Counted from the stretch's first letter, positions 34,932-47,974 are shown. The stretch is DNA of 64,000 nucleotides from Microvelia longipes (GCA_018340805.1 JACMZG010000008.1:53397904-53461903); one strand, 5' to 3'. Notes: generated from the letters alone by a model not told the origin. A program made the numbers and translations.

Positions 34932-35027
34932 TGCTGCCGTCTCCACTTGGTGTGCTTCCAGTGAGTAACTATACAGCCTACCATCACCCAGTAGGAGATC
35001 CTCACACACACTCCACTTTAAAACCAC
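34932..35027 (-). promoter_or_regulatory. sfl: Probable 5'-UTR of sfl exon 1
   Basis: The 96 bases upstream of the ATG are less AT-rich than the surroundings and stay open in the coding frame. A possible 3' splice site (TTGCTAG, preceded by a loose T-rich tract) ends at 35028. The start codon may therefore lie in a second transcribed exon behind a non-coding first exon further right, but this is only a splice-motif reading. No TATA box or initiator could be singled out. Confidence 0.35.
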
Positions 35028-35202
35028 CTAGCAACAGATCAAAGAACACCAAGTCAATAAAAAATAAATCAAACGTAACCAGCGTAGGCATATTTCTGAA
35101 GACACCAAGGTAACTGAATTTGTTACAAATTAATTCACAATAATTAATTGTGAATCAGCTATTGTTGATACTTGCTGTTGGATATAAATTCCCCTGGACC
35201 GG

Positions 35203-35225
35203 TTCCGGCATAACGCCATCATCAG
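35203..35225 (-). ncRNA. Hammerhead-like core motif upstream of sfl exon 1
   Basis: On the minus strand it reads CTGATGA, T, then stem GGC/GCC with loop GTTAT, then GGAA. The layout is that of a hammerhead ribozyme centre, but the last box is GGAA instead of GAAA, and an extra base follows the CTGATGA box. Likely a remnant of a Penelope-like or similar retroelement, not an active ribozyme. Confidence 0.35.
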
Positions 35226-35229
35226 CAGG

Positions 35230-37275
35230 CGGGGCAACCAACACTCGAGCTCTCAACTAATAAAGTTATATCAGTGAATAACTTCTAGTCTCAATGAGCA
35301 CAATAAGGTAATAATGACAATAATTACAATCGTTCAGGTTTAATATCGCCTAGAATAGCATAATTATCTCCTTTACGATAAATGATTCTGTCTTCATTTT
35401 CTTATTAATAGATAAAAAATAATTGTCGTTATCTTAAATGTTATTGAACATATTTTACTATAAACAGTAGAAACTTTAAAAGCAGTAGGATAACTCCACT
35501 TCCACTTCTTAAGGATTTGCCCCCTAACTTAAATGATAAAATTACCAAACTATTCACAAGCCAAACCACTGAAGAAGTTGGCGATTTAAATACGAAGTTT
35601 TATTATTTTTAATTTCGTCGTAAAATCCAAGTTAAGATTTCTTGAAGATAAAACACCAACTCAATAAAACTTGTGAATTAAATATTGTTTGACCGTCTTA
35701 AATAAGCAAGTTAATCGAACGTGCATTCATAGGTCTGACAAATAAATCTAAAAGTAACTTCTACTTTTAGCTCACGCTACTCTAATTTACAAATACATCA
35801 GTGTTATTCTTGTGGCAATATTAAACCTTGATATAATATTAATAAAGAAGCTAAGAGATGTACTGTAACACAAATGCTAATCCGGCAACTAATACTAACT
35901 TGTATATTGTAATAAAAATGTTTAACCATGAAGTCGGTTAAGAATATCAGAAATGTGGGAAGTTAATGTGTGGGGATAAAATTTCCCCAAGAAAATTAAA
36001 ATCCCTACTATAAATTAAATGGAAATAAATCTTTCTTCTTTCTACAATAAATAACGAAGAACAAGCGAAGAGTAGTAAAATCGCTTCAGGATTTTCGATT
36101 TTAATGTCATTACTTTTATGGTAATGTCAAAATGCCAATTTATAAGTAAATTAGACAAAACTCAGAAACTTTATTATAAAGAAGCATTTCTTGTACTTTA
36201 TTGTAATTCACTGATTATAATCTAAAAATTAAAAAATATAAAGCTACCTATATTACGCAAGTTGAAAGACAATGCAAGGATAAAGAACTTAAAAAAATGT
36301 CATGTCATCAAATTAAATTATTAAGTCTTTTTTATAGTCAGAAGAAAAGAAAGCTTATAAAAAGGATTTTTGAGCCGATAATTAAATTAATAGAGACAAG
36401 AAAAGGTCGGGAAAATTAATTAAAGATTAAGCGTAAATTAAAACGATGCCCGGTCTCTTTTTTGTGCCATTGTCTAATATTTTGCCTCCAACAGCCTTTA
36501 TAAGGAAATCATTTTTAATGAAAATATTATTGTTTCCACGCGAGTAAGAAAGAAGGATTTAATATTATTTAATAAAAGTTACTTTAATTGTGCTGTTTAA
36601 TTAAAAGGATGCATTTGTTAACAATGCAGTAATTGAAATCTTAATAATATAGTCATAGTGTGCGCTGCAATTTAACTTATATTTACCATATTTACGTAAT
36701 AGTACCAAACAATAATGGTAATTTTAGACTCGCTTGGGTCTCCAAACAGAGGATGGATACAATTTTTAAAGTCTAAGATCATTTTTCTCCATAATAGTTA
36801 TATTTTGTTGGTGCACTTGTAATATTACGTACAGTACATAATATTTAGCATTGGATTAGAAGTCAATTGGAAGACAATTCCTCAATATTCGACGTTATAT
36901 AATTGTTACACGATAGCGAGTTCAATTTAAATCCAATTGATTGAATTTTGATCATAAACAATGTATAAAAAAGTTTAAAAGCTTTGGTTTATTGTGAGCA
37001 AATACTACACTTACACATCATAGTTCCTAAAGAAAAGGAAAATAATAGTTTATAATTAAAAATTGGATAGATAATTAAGATATCAGTCAAAATAATAAAA
37101 TTAATTTACTATTAGGAAAAGAAAGAGTTTAATTCTACAATATGTTTCATAAGCTTATTAAAGATGATCCATATGGATTGAAATATATTGTTCCTGATCA
37201 TTAAACATATCATAGAATTGAAGACGTTCTTTTAGCGAATTTTCATAATGAAATGACGCTTATGAGGTTGTTCGG
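35230..37275. other. Upstream region of sfl, no recognised features
   Basis: This is AT-rich sequence. No coding exon was recognised. It may contain a distal promoter or non-coding first exon of sfl, but no signal could be singled out. Confidence 0.4.
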
Positions 37276-37358
37276 ATGACGAAGTTGAGGGTGGGAGTGA
37301 GTAGAATCGGTTCCTATTGGCTTCCTGATAACAAAAATATGTGTCCGAAAAAGTTTAT

Positions 37359-37428
<70 letters not shown>

Positions 37429-37602
37429 ATATATATTATATATATATTATTATATATATATATATATATAATATATAAATTATATTATATATATACTATA
37501 TATATATATTAATATATATATAAACTTTTTTCGGACATATATTTTTGTTATCAGGAAGCCAATAGGAACCGATTCCACTCACTCCCCCTCAACTTCCGTC
37601 AT
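37276..37602. mobile_element. Foldback element with about 80-bp arms and a (TA)n loop
   Basis: The left arm, 37276-37358, contains GTTCCTATTGGCTTCCTGAT and GTGTCCGAAAAAGTTTA. The right arm, about 37521-37602, is its inverse with few differences. The 160 bases between are almost pure TA. It can form a very long hairpin and has no coding content. Confidence 0.92.
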
Positions 37603-38210
37603 TAAATTAAATAATCATTATTACGGATAAAAGAATGGTTGCATAATGAGATAACATTAAAAAACTTTATAGGAATCGCTTTTAATTACTTTATTTTGGC
37701 CCCATTCGATTTGGTGAGCTCGATGACACTTCAAAGGATTTCATTAGCAATAAATGAACAAATTAAATATTTGTATGAAGTTAAAACATCAAAAGAACAA
37801 AATATATACAGTTTCACTCAAATATCAGCAACAATATAACGTTTGTCGTTAAGATCACATCTGCCTTTCTTTTTAAATAGAGCAAAAACATATATTTTAC
37901 TCTAACTGAGTTTGTTAAAAAACTTGTAAAAGAAGACTTGCGGTTCCATACACAAACTAATGAAAACATACAAAAATATATAACAGCATTTTTAATAAAA
38001 TAGAAAATTAATTAATTTCCTTTTATCACTTATAACATCATTAAGTCAATAATATAAATTTCTGTTGCTTCGCCTTTCCAATTACTCGAGGGATTATTTT
38101 AAAATTTATTTATATCAAAGAAACGATAAATGAAGTTAAAGCAAGATAGGCAGGCGATGTTTAAAGAAAAGTCTAAACTAGACAAGAAGAGTATATAGTT
38201 AAGTGAGTTA
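37603..38210. other. No recognised features
   Basis: Only short open frames without family resemblance are present. Confidence 0.4.
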
Positions 38211-38445
38211 AATTAGTTTTGCCTCCTGGTAGCAGGCCAAGACCAAGTCCTGCTGCCTCAGGGGCAAGTAAGGACTTTACAAACTCAAGTCCGTTATTAC
38301 TTCGATTTCCCATCAATGTTCGCTCTTCCCTTCTACACCTCAAACCCTTTAAGTCTTTTTTGCACAACCTTCCAAAACTAACCTACCAAATAAAAAAAAA
38401 TCCCAGTTATTTTTTCCTCTTAGTACAAAAACAAGGCACTTAGAG
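38211..38445. repeat. GC-richer block, unknown
   Basis: The segment around GGCCAAGACCAAGTCCTGCT and TGCCTCAGGGGCAAG is open in both strands and less AT-rich than its surroundings. Neither translation resembles a known domain, and flanking splice sites are not convincing. It may be an old repeat or a non-coding RNA exon. Confidence 0.25.
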
Positions 38446-40430
38446 AGGAGACTTTTCTCAACTAAAGCTTTTTCTAAAAAAAGAAAGCTTTCAGGGCTCT
38501 CTAGCCCTACTTCACGTTTTCCAAGCTTTAAAATAGTTCCTCAGTTAAAAAAGTATAGAGAAAACCCTGAATCCTTCTCATCCTTTATCAGAAGCTAAGA
38601 AAAAGGAAAGAAAAACGCTTCTAACTAATCCAATAATAAGTTTAATGTATTTTTTACTTATAGTAGAAATAAGTTTTGCCGGAATTTTGTTTTTTCTTAC
38701 AGTTATAATAAGAAAGTAATCTTACAGTCCCAACTTGAAACTAGACCGATCCTTCTTGTCTCATCCTGGAGCTCCCTAGCTAAACCAGATATTTCAATAC
38801 TCAAATAGCTAAAACATTTAATAAGATAAACTTTTTCTTCGACTAAACACTGTCTTTCCTAACTTGCCTAACCAATTACAACAGGGTCATTTTAATCTAA
38901 ACTTTATAATTTAATGATTTCAAATTAAAAAAATAAATCAAATCTTTACTTTGAATGTAAGATAAAATAAAAAATCAAGCAAATCAAACTAAAATGAGTA
39001 CCAGGCGGCAAGTTCACATATAAACTCTTACTGAAGAAGTCAGGTAACCAAAATATGAACTTTTTACTGAAATTGCATTTAGTAAACAATTAAGATCAAC
39101 TACTTTGTTAACCTGATCATTCGTACTCCCCTTCATCTAGTACAGAGGATCAACATAGACTTAAGTGTTTCAGGATTAAGGCAGGTAAAAAAGGTCATAA
39201 AGTATTCACAATTTATACAATACCCAACTAATCCACTCCAACTTCTAATTTATGAAAATATTTTTTTTCTCTCCCTGATTCTGTTTCAGCACAATCCAAA
39301 ACATAAAGATCAGCTAAAAAATCAGCTAAAATCCCAGATGCCTGAACTGTTGCCAAATAATGTATATTCAAAGAAATCTTCTATTAACTTAAAGGTGATG
39401 ACGTCATAATCAAGTTATTTTAATATTATAATCCACTATTACACTCCAAACAATATCATTCACTAAAATATCCAACATTTACACAATAGAGGGAGATATA
39501 TTTATGAAATTGTTATAATACAATAAAATAATAAATAGGGATACATAACTGTCATAGGCTTAAAAATATATATTCATCTACTAAGCTCTGAAAATTGGAA
39601 ATGTGCCAAGGGTTAGCTCTTGTAAGCTTGGTCCCTTCTCTATTATTTTTAGGACTTCAGACAATAAAATAAAAGCTAAAGGACCTTTATAAAGAACGAT
39701 AAAAAACAGACCCGTGGCGAAATAATGATAAAAATCAATAAACTCACTTATTTTAAATCCTCCGCTTCGGTAATCCATTAATCTCGAAATGGTTTGAACA
39801 TTAATAAAAAAAAGAATGGATTCTATTTATTATTCTTAATACTGCTTTAAATGCACCATTAAATTTTTAACATGTCAACAGAGAGGAAAAACGTCAGCCT
39901 CTTTTAAAAAATTATTTATTATAGATATCAAAAAATATTTTAATTTATTCTCTCATTTGTGATATTTATTAAAACAACAGTTATGTCATCTAGTAACTAA
40001 AATGATATTAAAACTAGATACACATCGATAAAATTAAAAACAAAACCAAAAATATTTAAGGGAGCATCGAGGATATGTTTTTAGTTCTTCCCAAATTGCT
40101 TGGTCCTTATTTGATTTATGAACAAAAATATTTCTACAAATGCAAAACAAAATATTTAGATGAATAGCTGTTTTCAAATTTTTTATATCACGCAGTAAAA
40201 CCCATTTCTGTTGTCTAAAATAAATCTATTCTTAAGGAATTCATTCGGTGGGTTTAGATATTCTGATAAAAATTATAACCATAGTTAGGGAAATAAAATT
40301 GAGTTTTAGTGTCAAAAATAAGTCTGTGTAAAGTCATAAGGTCAATAGGTAAACATTATGAAGTAAAAACATAGCATGCTGTGGGTATTTAGGCAAAGTA
40401 TTGAGTTTGCACTTAAATTCAAAAACCGAG
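38446..40430. other. No recognised features
   Basis: AT-rich intergenic or intronic sequence. Confidence 0.4.
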
Positions 40431-40439
40431 ATATAACTT

Positions 40440-41124
40440 AAATTATCCGGTTCAAGTATTTTCAAGACCACCAGCATAGGTTTTACTAAGTTATTTGTCA
40501 GTCTGAATGTTTGAATGTGTGTCTGCTATCATCATAGCCTCCAGTGTATTTATGATAGACATTTAAAACTTAGTGCAAAAATCAATCTACAGACCTGGTT
40601 GTTTTATACGGAAAAATATTTTTTTATATTTTAAAAAATATTAAATATTTTATAAAATATCGATATTTTATAAAACTCAAATATACGTTTAGATGGCTTT
40701 GAGATTTGGCACGCTCGTAGTTATATATAAGACTAATATATGAGCTAAGTTACTTCAAATTATACTAAATCAATTTTTAAGTTTATAAGAATATTGCTAA
40801 AAATCGAACATTTATTTGAAATTTGGTTCACGATATAAATGAGTGTACTAAGTTTCGTATTAATATGGCAAATTTATTTAGGGCATTTGTTGGATCATTA
40901 AAATTAAGCAACATTGAGCGAGATCAATGCCTAGATGGGTGGTGACCGCTGAGAATAAAACATATGTATTTATAGTCTGAGGACATGCTTTCGTATAAAT
41001 TTGGTTACTTTTATATACTGAGGACGAGCGAAGCGAGTTCGAAGTATTAAGGATAAGCGTAGAAAATTCGATGTGGTGAAGAAAAGTTCTGAGATACCCG
41101 GTTCCCGATTTGTTAATACTTTGA
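40440..41124 (+). repeat. 5S-module repeat copy
   Basis: The copy shows TTATTTGTCAGTCTGAATG, the TGTCTGCTATCATCATAGCC block and CTCCAGTGTATTTATGATAG. The 5S-like module at 40891-40957 reads TGGATCATTAAAATTAAGCA, then CTAGATGGGTGGTGACCGCT. It continues with GAGGACGAGCGAAGCGAG and ends at ATACCCGGTTCCCGATTT. Confidence 0.85.
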
Positions 41125-41490
41125 ACAATAACTAGCGATTTGCAATTGCTTTCTGCTCTTTATCAGGTACGTACTGCTCTACATCGGTCCATTTCTGTAA
41201 ATATTTTTATTCTAAGCTGAATCCAGGAAAAGGGCATATGGGAGTATTACCCGTTTTAGAAATAATATTAGGGTAAAGCTAAAACACAATTCTGGTCTAT
41301 ATCAAAGCCTGTTTCAGTTCCAACTTAGAGGAAACCCCCAAAATCCTGAGAAAAAAGACAAATGCTCTAAAGGTTTTTGGGCACAATTTTAATTTATAAT
41401 TTGCCACGTGTTCTAACAAAATTACCAACTGTGTACAGTTATATTAAATATTATAAGCAAATAATAATATACTATAGTACATGTTTTGCT

Positions 41491-41654
41491 TTAGAATGAC
41501 ACGATTAAAATCAGTTGACAGCATGAAAAAATAATGCGACAGAGCCAATAAGGTTAGCCCTGAATGTTAAACCACGCCCACAATATCATATCAGGCTAAC
41601 CTTATTGGTATTTGTTCAGGCGGTTAATTGATTTTAACTGTGTGTCATACTATA
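41491..41654. mobile_element. Mariner-type MITE, copy 1 (hairpin)
   Basis: The ends carry ATTAAAATCAGTTGACAG and its inverse (TTGATTTTAACTGTGTGTCA). The inner parts (CCAATAAGGTTAGCC and its inverse) fold back almost to the centre, where TTAAACCACGCCCACAAT marks orientation. Confidence 0.85.
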
Positions 41655-41736
41655 ATAGATTTTGACATACTTCAAAATCAACTACTAAGCCCGCAAAACA
41701 TGTTAATATATAAAGTAAAAGAACTGAGTCGCGGGT

Positions 41737-41914
41737 TATAGTACGATACTCGGTTAAAATCAGTTGACAGAGTGAGAAAATAGTGATGAGGAACCAATGA
41801 GGTTGGCTTGTTGTGACATTGTGGGCGTAGTTTAACATCCAGGACTAACCTCATTGGCTCCCTCGCATTATTTTTCCACGCTATCAACTGACTTTAACCA
41901 TGTGTCATACTATA
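41737..41914. mobile_element. Mariner-type MITE, copy 2, inverted relative to copy 1
   Basis: It has the same ends (TATAGTACGATACTCGGTTA, then AAATCAGTTGACAG) and inner arms. The central word is ATTGTGGGCGTAGTTTAACA, the inverse of copy 1. The copies are 82 bases apart. Their ends agree in TATAGTA/TACTATA, consistent with TA target duplication. Confidence 0.85.
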
Positions 41915-41929
41915 GTTACAATTAATTTT

Positions 41930-41970
41930 GGGTCGCGAATAATAAAGGTTGAGAAACAAAACTGCTCTCA
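41930..41970. mobile_element. hAT-like terminus
   Basis: GGGTCGCGAATAATAAAGGT, then TGAGAAACA, resembles the subterminal and terminal sequence of many insect hAT elements. The other end was not found. Confidence 0.35.
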
Positions 41971-42954
41971 CACACCGTAGATTGACCTAGGTTAGATTGA
42001 CCTTGCCAGGCATAGGACCTGGCATACGGGATGAGTCATCACTACATGTTAATGGCACATTATATGTGTATTTTGAAATTGGATGAAATACATATCAACA
42101 ATAATTGTTACATCTACGCGAAATTTCCATAAATATAATCATTTAGATAATCATTAGATAAAATCATCAATATTATTCCATAATACAAAATTAATAATGC
42201 AAATTACAAAAATATTTATTTTTAAAAATTTTTAATAATTCGTAAAAAGATAGCCGCTATCAGCAGACATATGGTAATGATAACCCTCGCAGGGGATTCA
42301 ACAAATGTAAAATATAGAACAAACACAGACGTCACGTGGTACAAAGAGATCTCTTGAAATTAATTACCTCTCCCCTTTTATTGTTTATAATGAAGAGGAG
42401 GGCAAATCATAATTAAACATCAAATAATATTACAGATTTAATTAATTATTAAAATATAAAATTTAAAACTCATTATAAATTTATAAGGTAAATAAGACGG
42501 TATAAAACCAACGAATATTATTGATAAAATATTTCGAGATGAAAATTTATTATGCGGATTTGTCGACCACATATCGGTGAAAATTTTTCAACAAATAAGT
42601 TCCAATGAATTCAGTCAGCTAATTTATAGAGAAGAGTAAATAAAATATGATTATTGGTTTTATAGACTCAATAACATTTGTGTTTAACTGAAAGATAAGT
42701 ATGGTTATAGAAATTTATTAAAAAACAAAATATTATGAATTGAAAGTAAACATTTAAAGTTGTTTAACACGAAGAAACTGACCTTAAATAAATACATATG
42801 GTATTAAATTTTTCATTTAGTTTTGAGGAAAAAATTAATGGATCAATATTTAAAATAAATTATTTAACCTTTTTTCATACAATTATACAAGAAACTTTAA
42901 AGACACTGGAAAACACATCTAAATTGTAAAAATACATCATAATACAAATATCAA
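41971..42954. other. No recognised features
   Basis: AT-rich sequence. Confidence 0.4.
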
Positions 42955-43670
42955 TAATCGGGTACGGTTATTCACCGTACCCGCTGAATAACCGCACACG
43001 CTTCGCTCGTCCTTAGGGTCATTTTGTGATGAAAAAATCACAATTTATACAACAAAACGTCTTAAAGTAAATCCATTTATATCATTTCAAGCAGTCACCC
43101 ATTCAAGTACACACCTCGCTTGATGCTGCTTAGCTTTAACGATCCAGCAAAAACTGTAGATTTATTAGAAAATCTACAGTTTTGTATAATTTACAGTTTT
43201 GTCGTGAATTTAGGTTTTGTATTGAACAAAACTTGGTATACTTATTATAACGATTAGGGATACGTTTAAACCAAATTTCAATTCAATTGGATTAATTTTC
43301 GATTTTTATTTAGGGCTTCTTCAAAAAACGTATTTATTTAAAACTTATTTTATAAAAAATTAATATAATGCTGATAATGAGATGAAACTCATTATCAACA
43401 GATGTACTGTTGCTCTTATATTTAGATATACGTGGGCGGCAAATCTTAAATCTATCAAAACATTTTTCCGCGTTCTATGAATTTTTTTCTAAACTATTGT
43501 GAGTCATTTTTGCCGGTTAATAAATCATCTAAAAATTATTTAACGGATAGCACAACTAGACTTAAAAATTGATTTTTGAACTAAGTTTTCACTCTCTAGT
43601 ACAAATACACTGGGAGCTACTTTAACAAAAGACACACACACAACTTTGAGAAAACCACTCAAGAGGAGAT
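42955..43670 (-). repeat. 5S-module repeat copy
   Basis: Minus-strand copy. The 5S-like module is at 43089-43147 (read as GCTGGATCGTTAAAGCTAAG, then GTACTTGAATGGGTGACTGC). Its left end carries the GGGTACGG word inside a small hairpin (GGGTACGGTTATTCACCGTACCC). A perfect 11-bp-arm palindrome at 43153-43180 lies next to the module. Confidence 0.85.
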
Positions 43671-45729
43671 TTAACATAGTTTTATTTATTTTAAACTAAT
43701 TTGCCAAGTTTGTTATAACAACAAAAGATTTAGTTTACATACAAAATATACTGCTATAATGAATTAATTAGGCACGTATAAGGTATATTCGGGTTTGTTT
43801 CATGTATGTAGATTTTTATATTCTATTCCATAGGTTTGAAGAGTAAAAGAACTCGGTTTAAAAACTAAGCACTCGCACGAACGAAAATCAAAAAGACAAA
43901 AAGAAAAAAAACTTTAGAAAAGTAAGTTTAGACAAAGGATACATTCACAGAGTATTTCAAAGGAAAGAGAAGTAAAGAATTGGTGAATGTGGAAAAGGTT
44001 GGGAAAGCAATATCCTTTCTTGTTTTAGTAATATCTAGGGACTAAAGATAGGACCGTGGAGAACCCACAACTCAGTCCGACTAAACAAAGCATTTTTACA
44101 ACGAGACCAATAGGGCACACCTAGGCTCTCTTCCAATGAAATGATCCCAGCCAACTTTCAGCAGAGAGGGGTCAACAGATATCTTGTCTCGAGATATCTT
44201 ACGAAAACTATAACAAGTACCAACGCTGCATATCTACAACAAGAAAATTTCTACTTGGCTGAGCTTTCTTCAACTTTCATAAAGCCAAATATTGTTAAAC
44301 TTTCTTATACGCTATTTAAACTTTTAGAAATAGAAAATCAAAATTTAATAATAATTTTCTAACTTTATTAAATTGTAATATCGATAAGAAGTTACAGTAT
44401 TAACTTAAAAATATTATATTGTGATTGAATAAAACTTAACACAGCATAGAATAAACCTTAACAAAGAACTATTAACAGTTTTTAACTTTTTTAATTATAA
44501 GAACTTTTAAGCTAAAACATAAAAATTTTATGATCAAAAGTGCTGGCGGGTCGCAGAAAAAATAATATTTTTATCGATAAGTTTTAAGCAAACTTTGATT
44601 TTTTCAAAGTTCAAAGTAATAAATAATGACCCTAAAACAGGAATCAACTTTTTATATGTCATTACCGCAAACAAATACCTAGAGAATGTTTAAACAACAA
44701 TAAAAAGTAAACATGCATTTCATTTACGATTATTTTCCAATAGAGAAGACTACAGAGGCTGTGCAGTAAGGTCATGACAACCTCAAATTTATTTTTAGGC
44801 AAAAGAAGGTTATTCGTGTTTTAGGTTCATTATTTTATATTTTTAATTTAATGAAAAAAATAATTAAACTATACAGCTATATAAATTAATTCTTATGGAC
44901 AAAATACAAAAGAAAAAATTATAATTGATTAAATTGTCAGAATTAACTTTATATGAGGTTTCAATAGGTTAACAATTAACAAACACCAATTAAATTTGGT
45001 CAAAGTGTTCTATTATTAGCGAGAAATATGCATATTTTCGACACACAGCAATATGTTAATTTCAGATAGAAAGCTAGGTGCTAGGTTGATGGCATGTCAG
45101 CTGTCACCACAGCTGTCAAACCTTTCACATAATGTAACGTCTGTTAATTCCCATAACCTTGCCATATGTTGGAAAATTCTGCATAATTCATTTAAGTTAA
45201 AATTCAACTTACATCTAGTCATCTCATTCTAGTCTTTATCCTTATAAAATGATAAAATTTAACGTTCAGTTAAAATAATAAAACATCATTAAAATGATTG
45301 CTTTACATTAAAAAGCATTAGCATAATAAATTTAGATTATAAATAAATAATACCTCTAAAAAACTAAACCTGAAAATTATGATAAAATATAAATCTTAAC
45401 AAAGCAATATCTCAGAATTAAACCAAGTAGAAAAACTTTGATGTATAAAAAAAATACCCCAAGCTTATAAATATAGGATTTTGAAAATACAATTTTTATT
45501 ATTCAAGAAAAATATTTTTCAAACATGAGCAAATTCACAATAGCAACTAAATACTTTTTATATAATAATCATTAATCTTCAAAAAGAAATCGGCTTCAGT
45601 CGTATTTTCAGCTAAAATTTGGGTCAAAAGAAAATATTCTAAAAGATATATAAGAAAGGCTTTTCAAATCTGGCAGCACGGCAGTGTCTCCGCATAATCT
45701 AGTGGTCACTCGCAAACTGTCCTTTACAA
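43671..45729. other. No recognised genes
   Basis: Bases 44040-44280 are somewhat more complex and contain a 73-codon open frame, without recognisable domain. A small GTCAGCTGTC..ACAGCTGTC direct or inverted motif lies at about 45095-45120. Confidence 0.35.
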
Positions 45730-45945
45730 CAGGGATACGCAAAATGAGCTTCGCGGAAGGATTTTAGAGGGTCCGCGAGCTATAGGCAAAATATTATAAC
45801 AAACATGTAAACATTAATTATCAACTTTAATGCTATTATAATTAATTATTATACTAATAGTTATCATGTGATAATGGTCTCATGTTAGGATTAAAGCTAG
45901 TCTGCCAAGTACCGTTAGTTTAAAATGGGCGTTTGCGTATCCCTG
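45730..45945. mobile_element. hAT MITE, 216 bp, with 8-bp target duplication
   Basis: Terminal inverted repeats are 14 bases, perfect: CAGGGATACGCAAA. Flanks CTTTACAA (45722-45729) and CTTAACAA (45946-45953) match at 7 of 8 positions. The interior is AT-rich and non-coding. A diverged relative lies in sfl intron 4 at about 2275-2375, in the opposite orientation. Confidence 0.92.
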
Positions 45946-46246
45946 CTTAACAAAAAGCATTGTAATGCTATTTAGACCTCTTCAAAGTTTTTATTTCACA
46001 TTTAATAAGTAAATAAATTTAAATTTATAATAAATAAATTTAACAAGTAAAAAATAATTACCTATAAATAAAAACAAATAATAGATTTCAATAGGATATG
46101 AATACTATCGATATTATTTCCAAGATTTGAAAAAAGATTCAATACCGCATCCTTAAATACTATTTATGAAACAAAAATTTAGCAATTTCAATATTAAACT
46201 GTGTGTATGCACCCGGGGTTATTTTCGCGATAACATTTATTTAGTT

Positions 46247-46424
46247 TTCCGGTGGTGATCACGTCATTATAGATGAAAAATTCGACTTTTCGCTTTCAAT
46301 GTGATGCAAGACATCATGGATGAAATGAAGGACATCATGAGTGAATTGTGTTTTCATTCATGGTGTCCTACATCCTTGGAAATGCCTCCATCTACATGCC
46401 TCATCTACGCGGTCACCACCGGAA
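46247..46424. mobile_element. Foldback element
   Basis: Outer arms are TTCCGGTGGTGATC and the inverse GGTCACCACCGGAA. The interior holds repeated GGACATCAT.GATGAA words and their inverse (CATTCATGGTGTCC), giving a partly paired stem. Confidence 0.7.
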
Positions 46425-47974
46425 GACCTAAATCTTCCATATAAATATTGAGTCATCAAATATTTCAAAGGCTAAAAAGTTTAAAAATTATTAACGCATA
46501 ATAAAGGGAAAAACTACAATATGACAATAAAACCCCAGTGAGGCAAATTTAATCAATATTTTATTAAAAGAAATAATTAAATAAGCTCGTCCTAAAAAAC
46601 AATTGACAGTACAATAATGGTACTTTTTGTCTCAAAGCAAATTCAAAAATTCCTCTCCAATTGGAAAACCGATTAAATTTACTTGTTTGATTTTATTTTA
46701 ATATTAGAAAGATAAGTAATATTCAATTTCAGAAAAGTAATACTTTTAAGAGTAAAATTCAACAAATTAAAAAGCAAGATTGTATATAAAAAATAGTGTC
46801 CATTCAATTTCTTTATGAAAGAGGTTTTTATTAAAACACAGCTTTATGATATTAAATTCTAATATATTTTTACAAATATTAAGTTCTTAGACTTAACTTT
46901 TTTCAAATTACAATCAGATTAAAATATTCACGATAAAATGTAATCGTCAAAAGATTGTTTATGATAAATATCTAATAATATCATTTATTACAATAACTTA
47001 ATATAACCTATCACTAGTATTAAAGTAAAAATACGCGTTAGTCAATAATATAAAAATGTATTATATCAGTCAGTAGACTTTATGGTGAAATTTTTAATAA
47101 TTTTGTATTTGAATTAATTCAATTAAGAACATCGTGTGGGATTAAGATCTATTTAAAATTTATGAAGTTACGTTTACGAATGGCCCGAAATTTCATTTTA
47201 ACATAAATAATAGAAAATAATGCTAAAATACGTGTACTTGCTTCATAAAGTTTACAACTTAAAGATAATATTTATACGATTTAACTTATACAACACAAGA
47301 CTTTACGTTCTGTAATAACATATGATTTTTAAACTACATTAAAAACAAAGATAAATAAAGAGTTTTCTTACATTCCTATAAGATAAAGCTTTGAAAAGAA
47401 AACAAAAACCCAACGGAGTGATAACTTTTGCCAAAAATCCTTAAAACAAAAACTTTTAAAAAACTGAAATGTTAAGAGAAGACCCAGAATTGTAAAAACC
47501 TTTTTTGTACAAAAATATTTGAAATATTTAAACAAAACGTTATAAAGATGACTAACGACATGAAAACTGGTTAAGATTATATTTAAGAATAGATTAGACC
47601 AAGAAGGGGGTTAACTGTATTAAATTTTATGTTAATTATACTTGATAGCGCAAACTTTGTTTAATGAAAAAAAAAGATAAGAAAAATAGGGGGTTATTAA
47701 ATAAAACAGTCGAGTTAAGCTCCGTACAGCTTTCTCTAACGCCGTTTTTTTTATTCTTCTCGTTCTGAATTTTTTATTTTTACTTTTCCATCTATAGGCG
47801 CGAGAAATGAATTATTTTATAATTTATTAGTAATTTAATGTAAATTCAAAGATCTTTAAAAATTTTTTGGTTGTGCTGAGGTTTTAAAGACATTTATCGC
47901 ATGAATTGTAAAGTTACATATTAAAATTGTACAAATGTAAGAAGTATACTTTTGTAATAAATAAGTATAAAAAG
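46425..47974. other. No recognised features
   Basis: AT-rich sequence. Confidence 0.4.

Noticed and set aside
34932..35027. An N-terminal extension of sfl starting at GTG 35027
   Set aside because: There is no ATG in this frame upstream of 34931, NDST proteins begin shortly before the anchor, and the ATG at 34931 has good context.
38173..38443. Pair of opposite open frames, one with a Gly/Leu-rich segment
   Set aside because: No domain match and no splice context. It is kept only as a GC-richer block.
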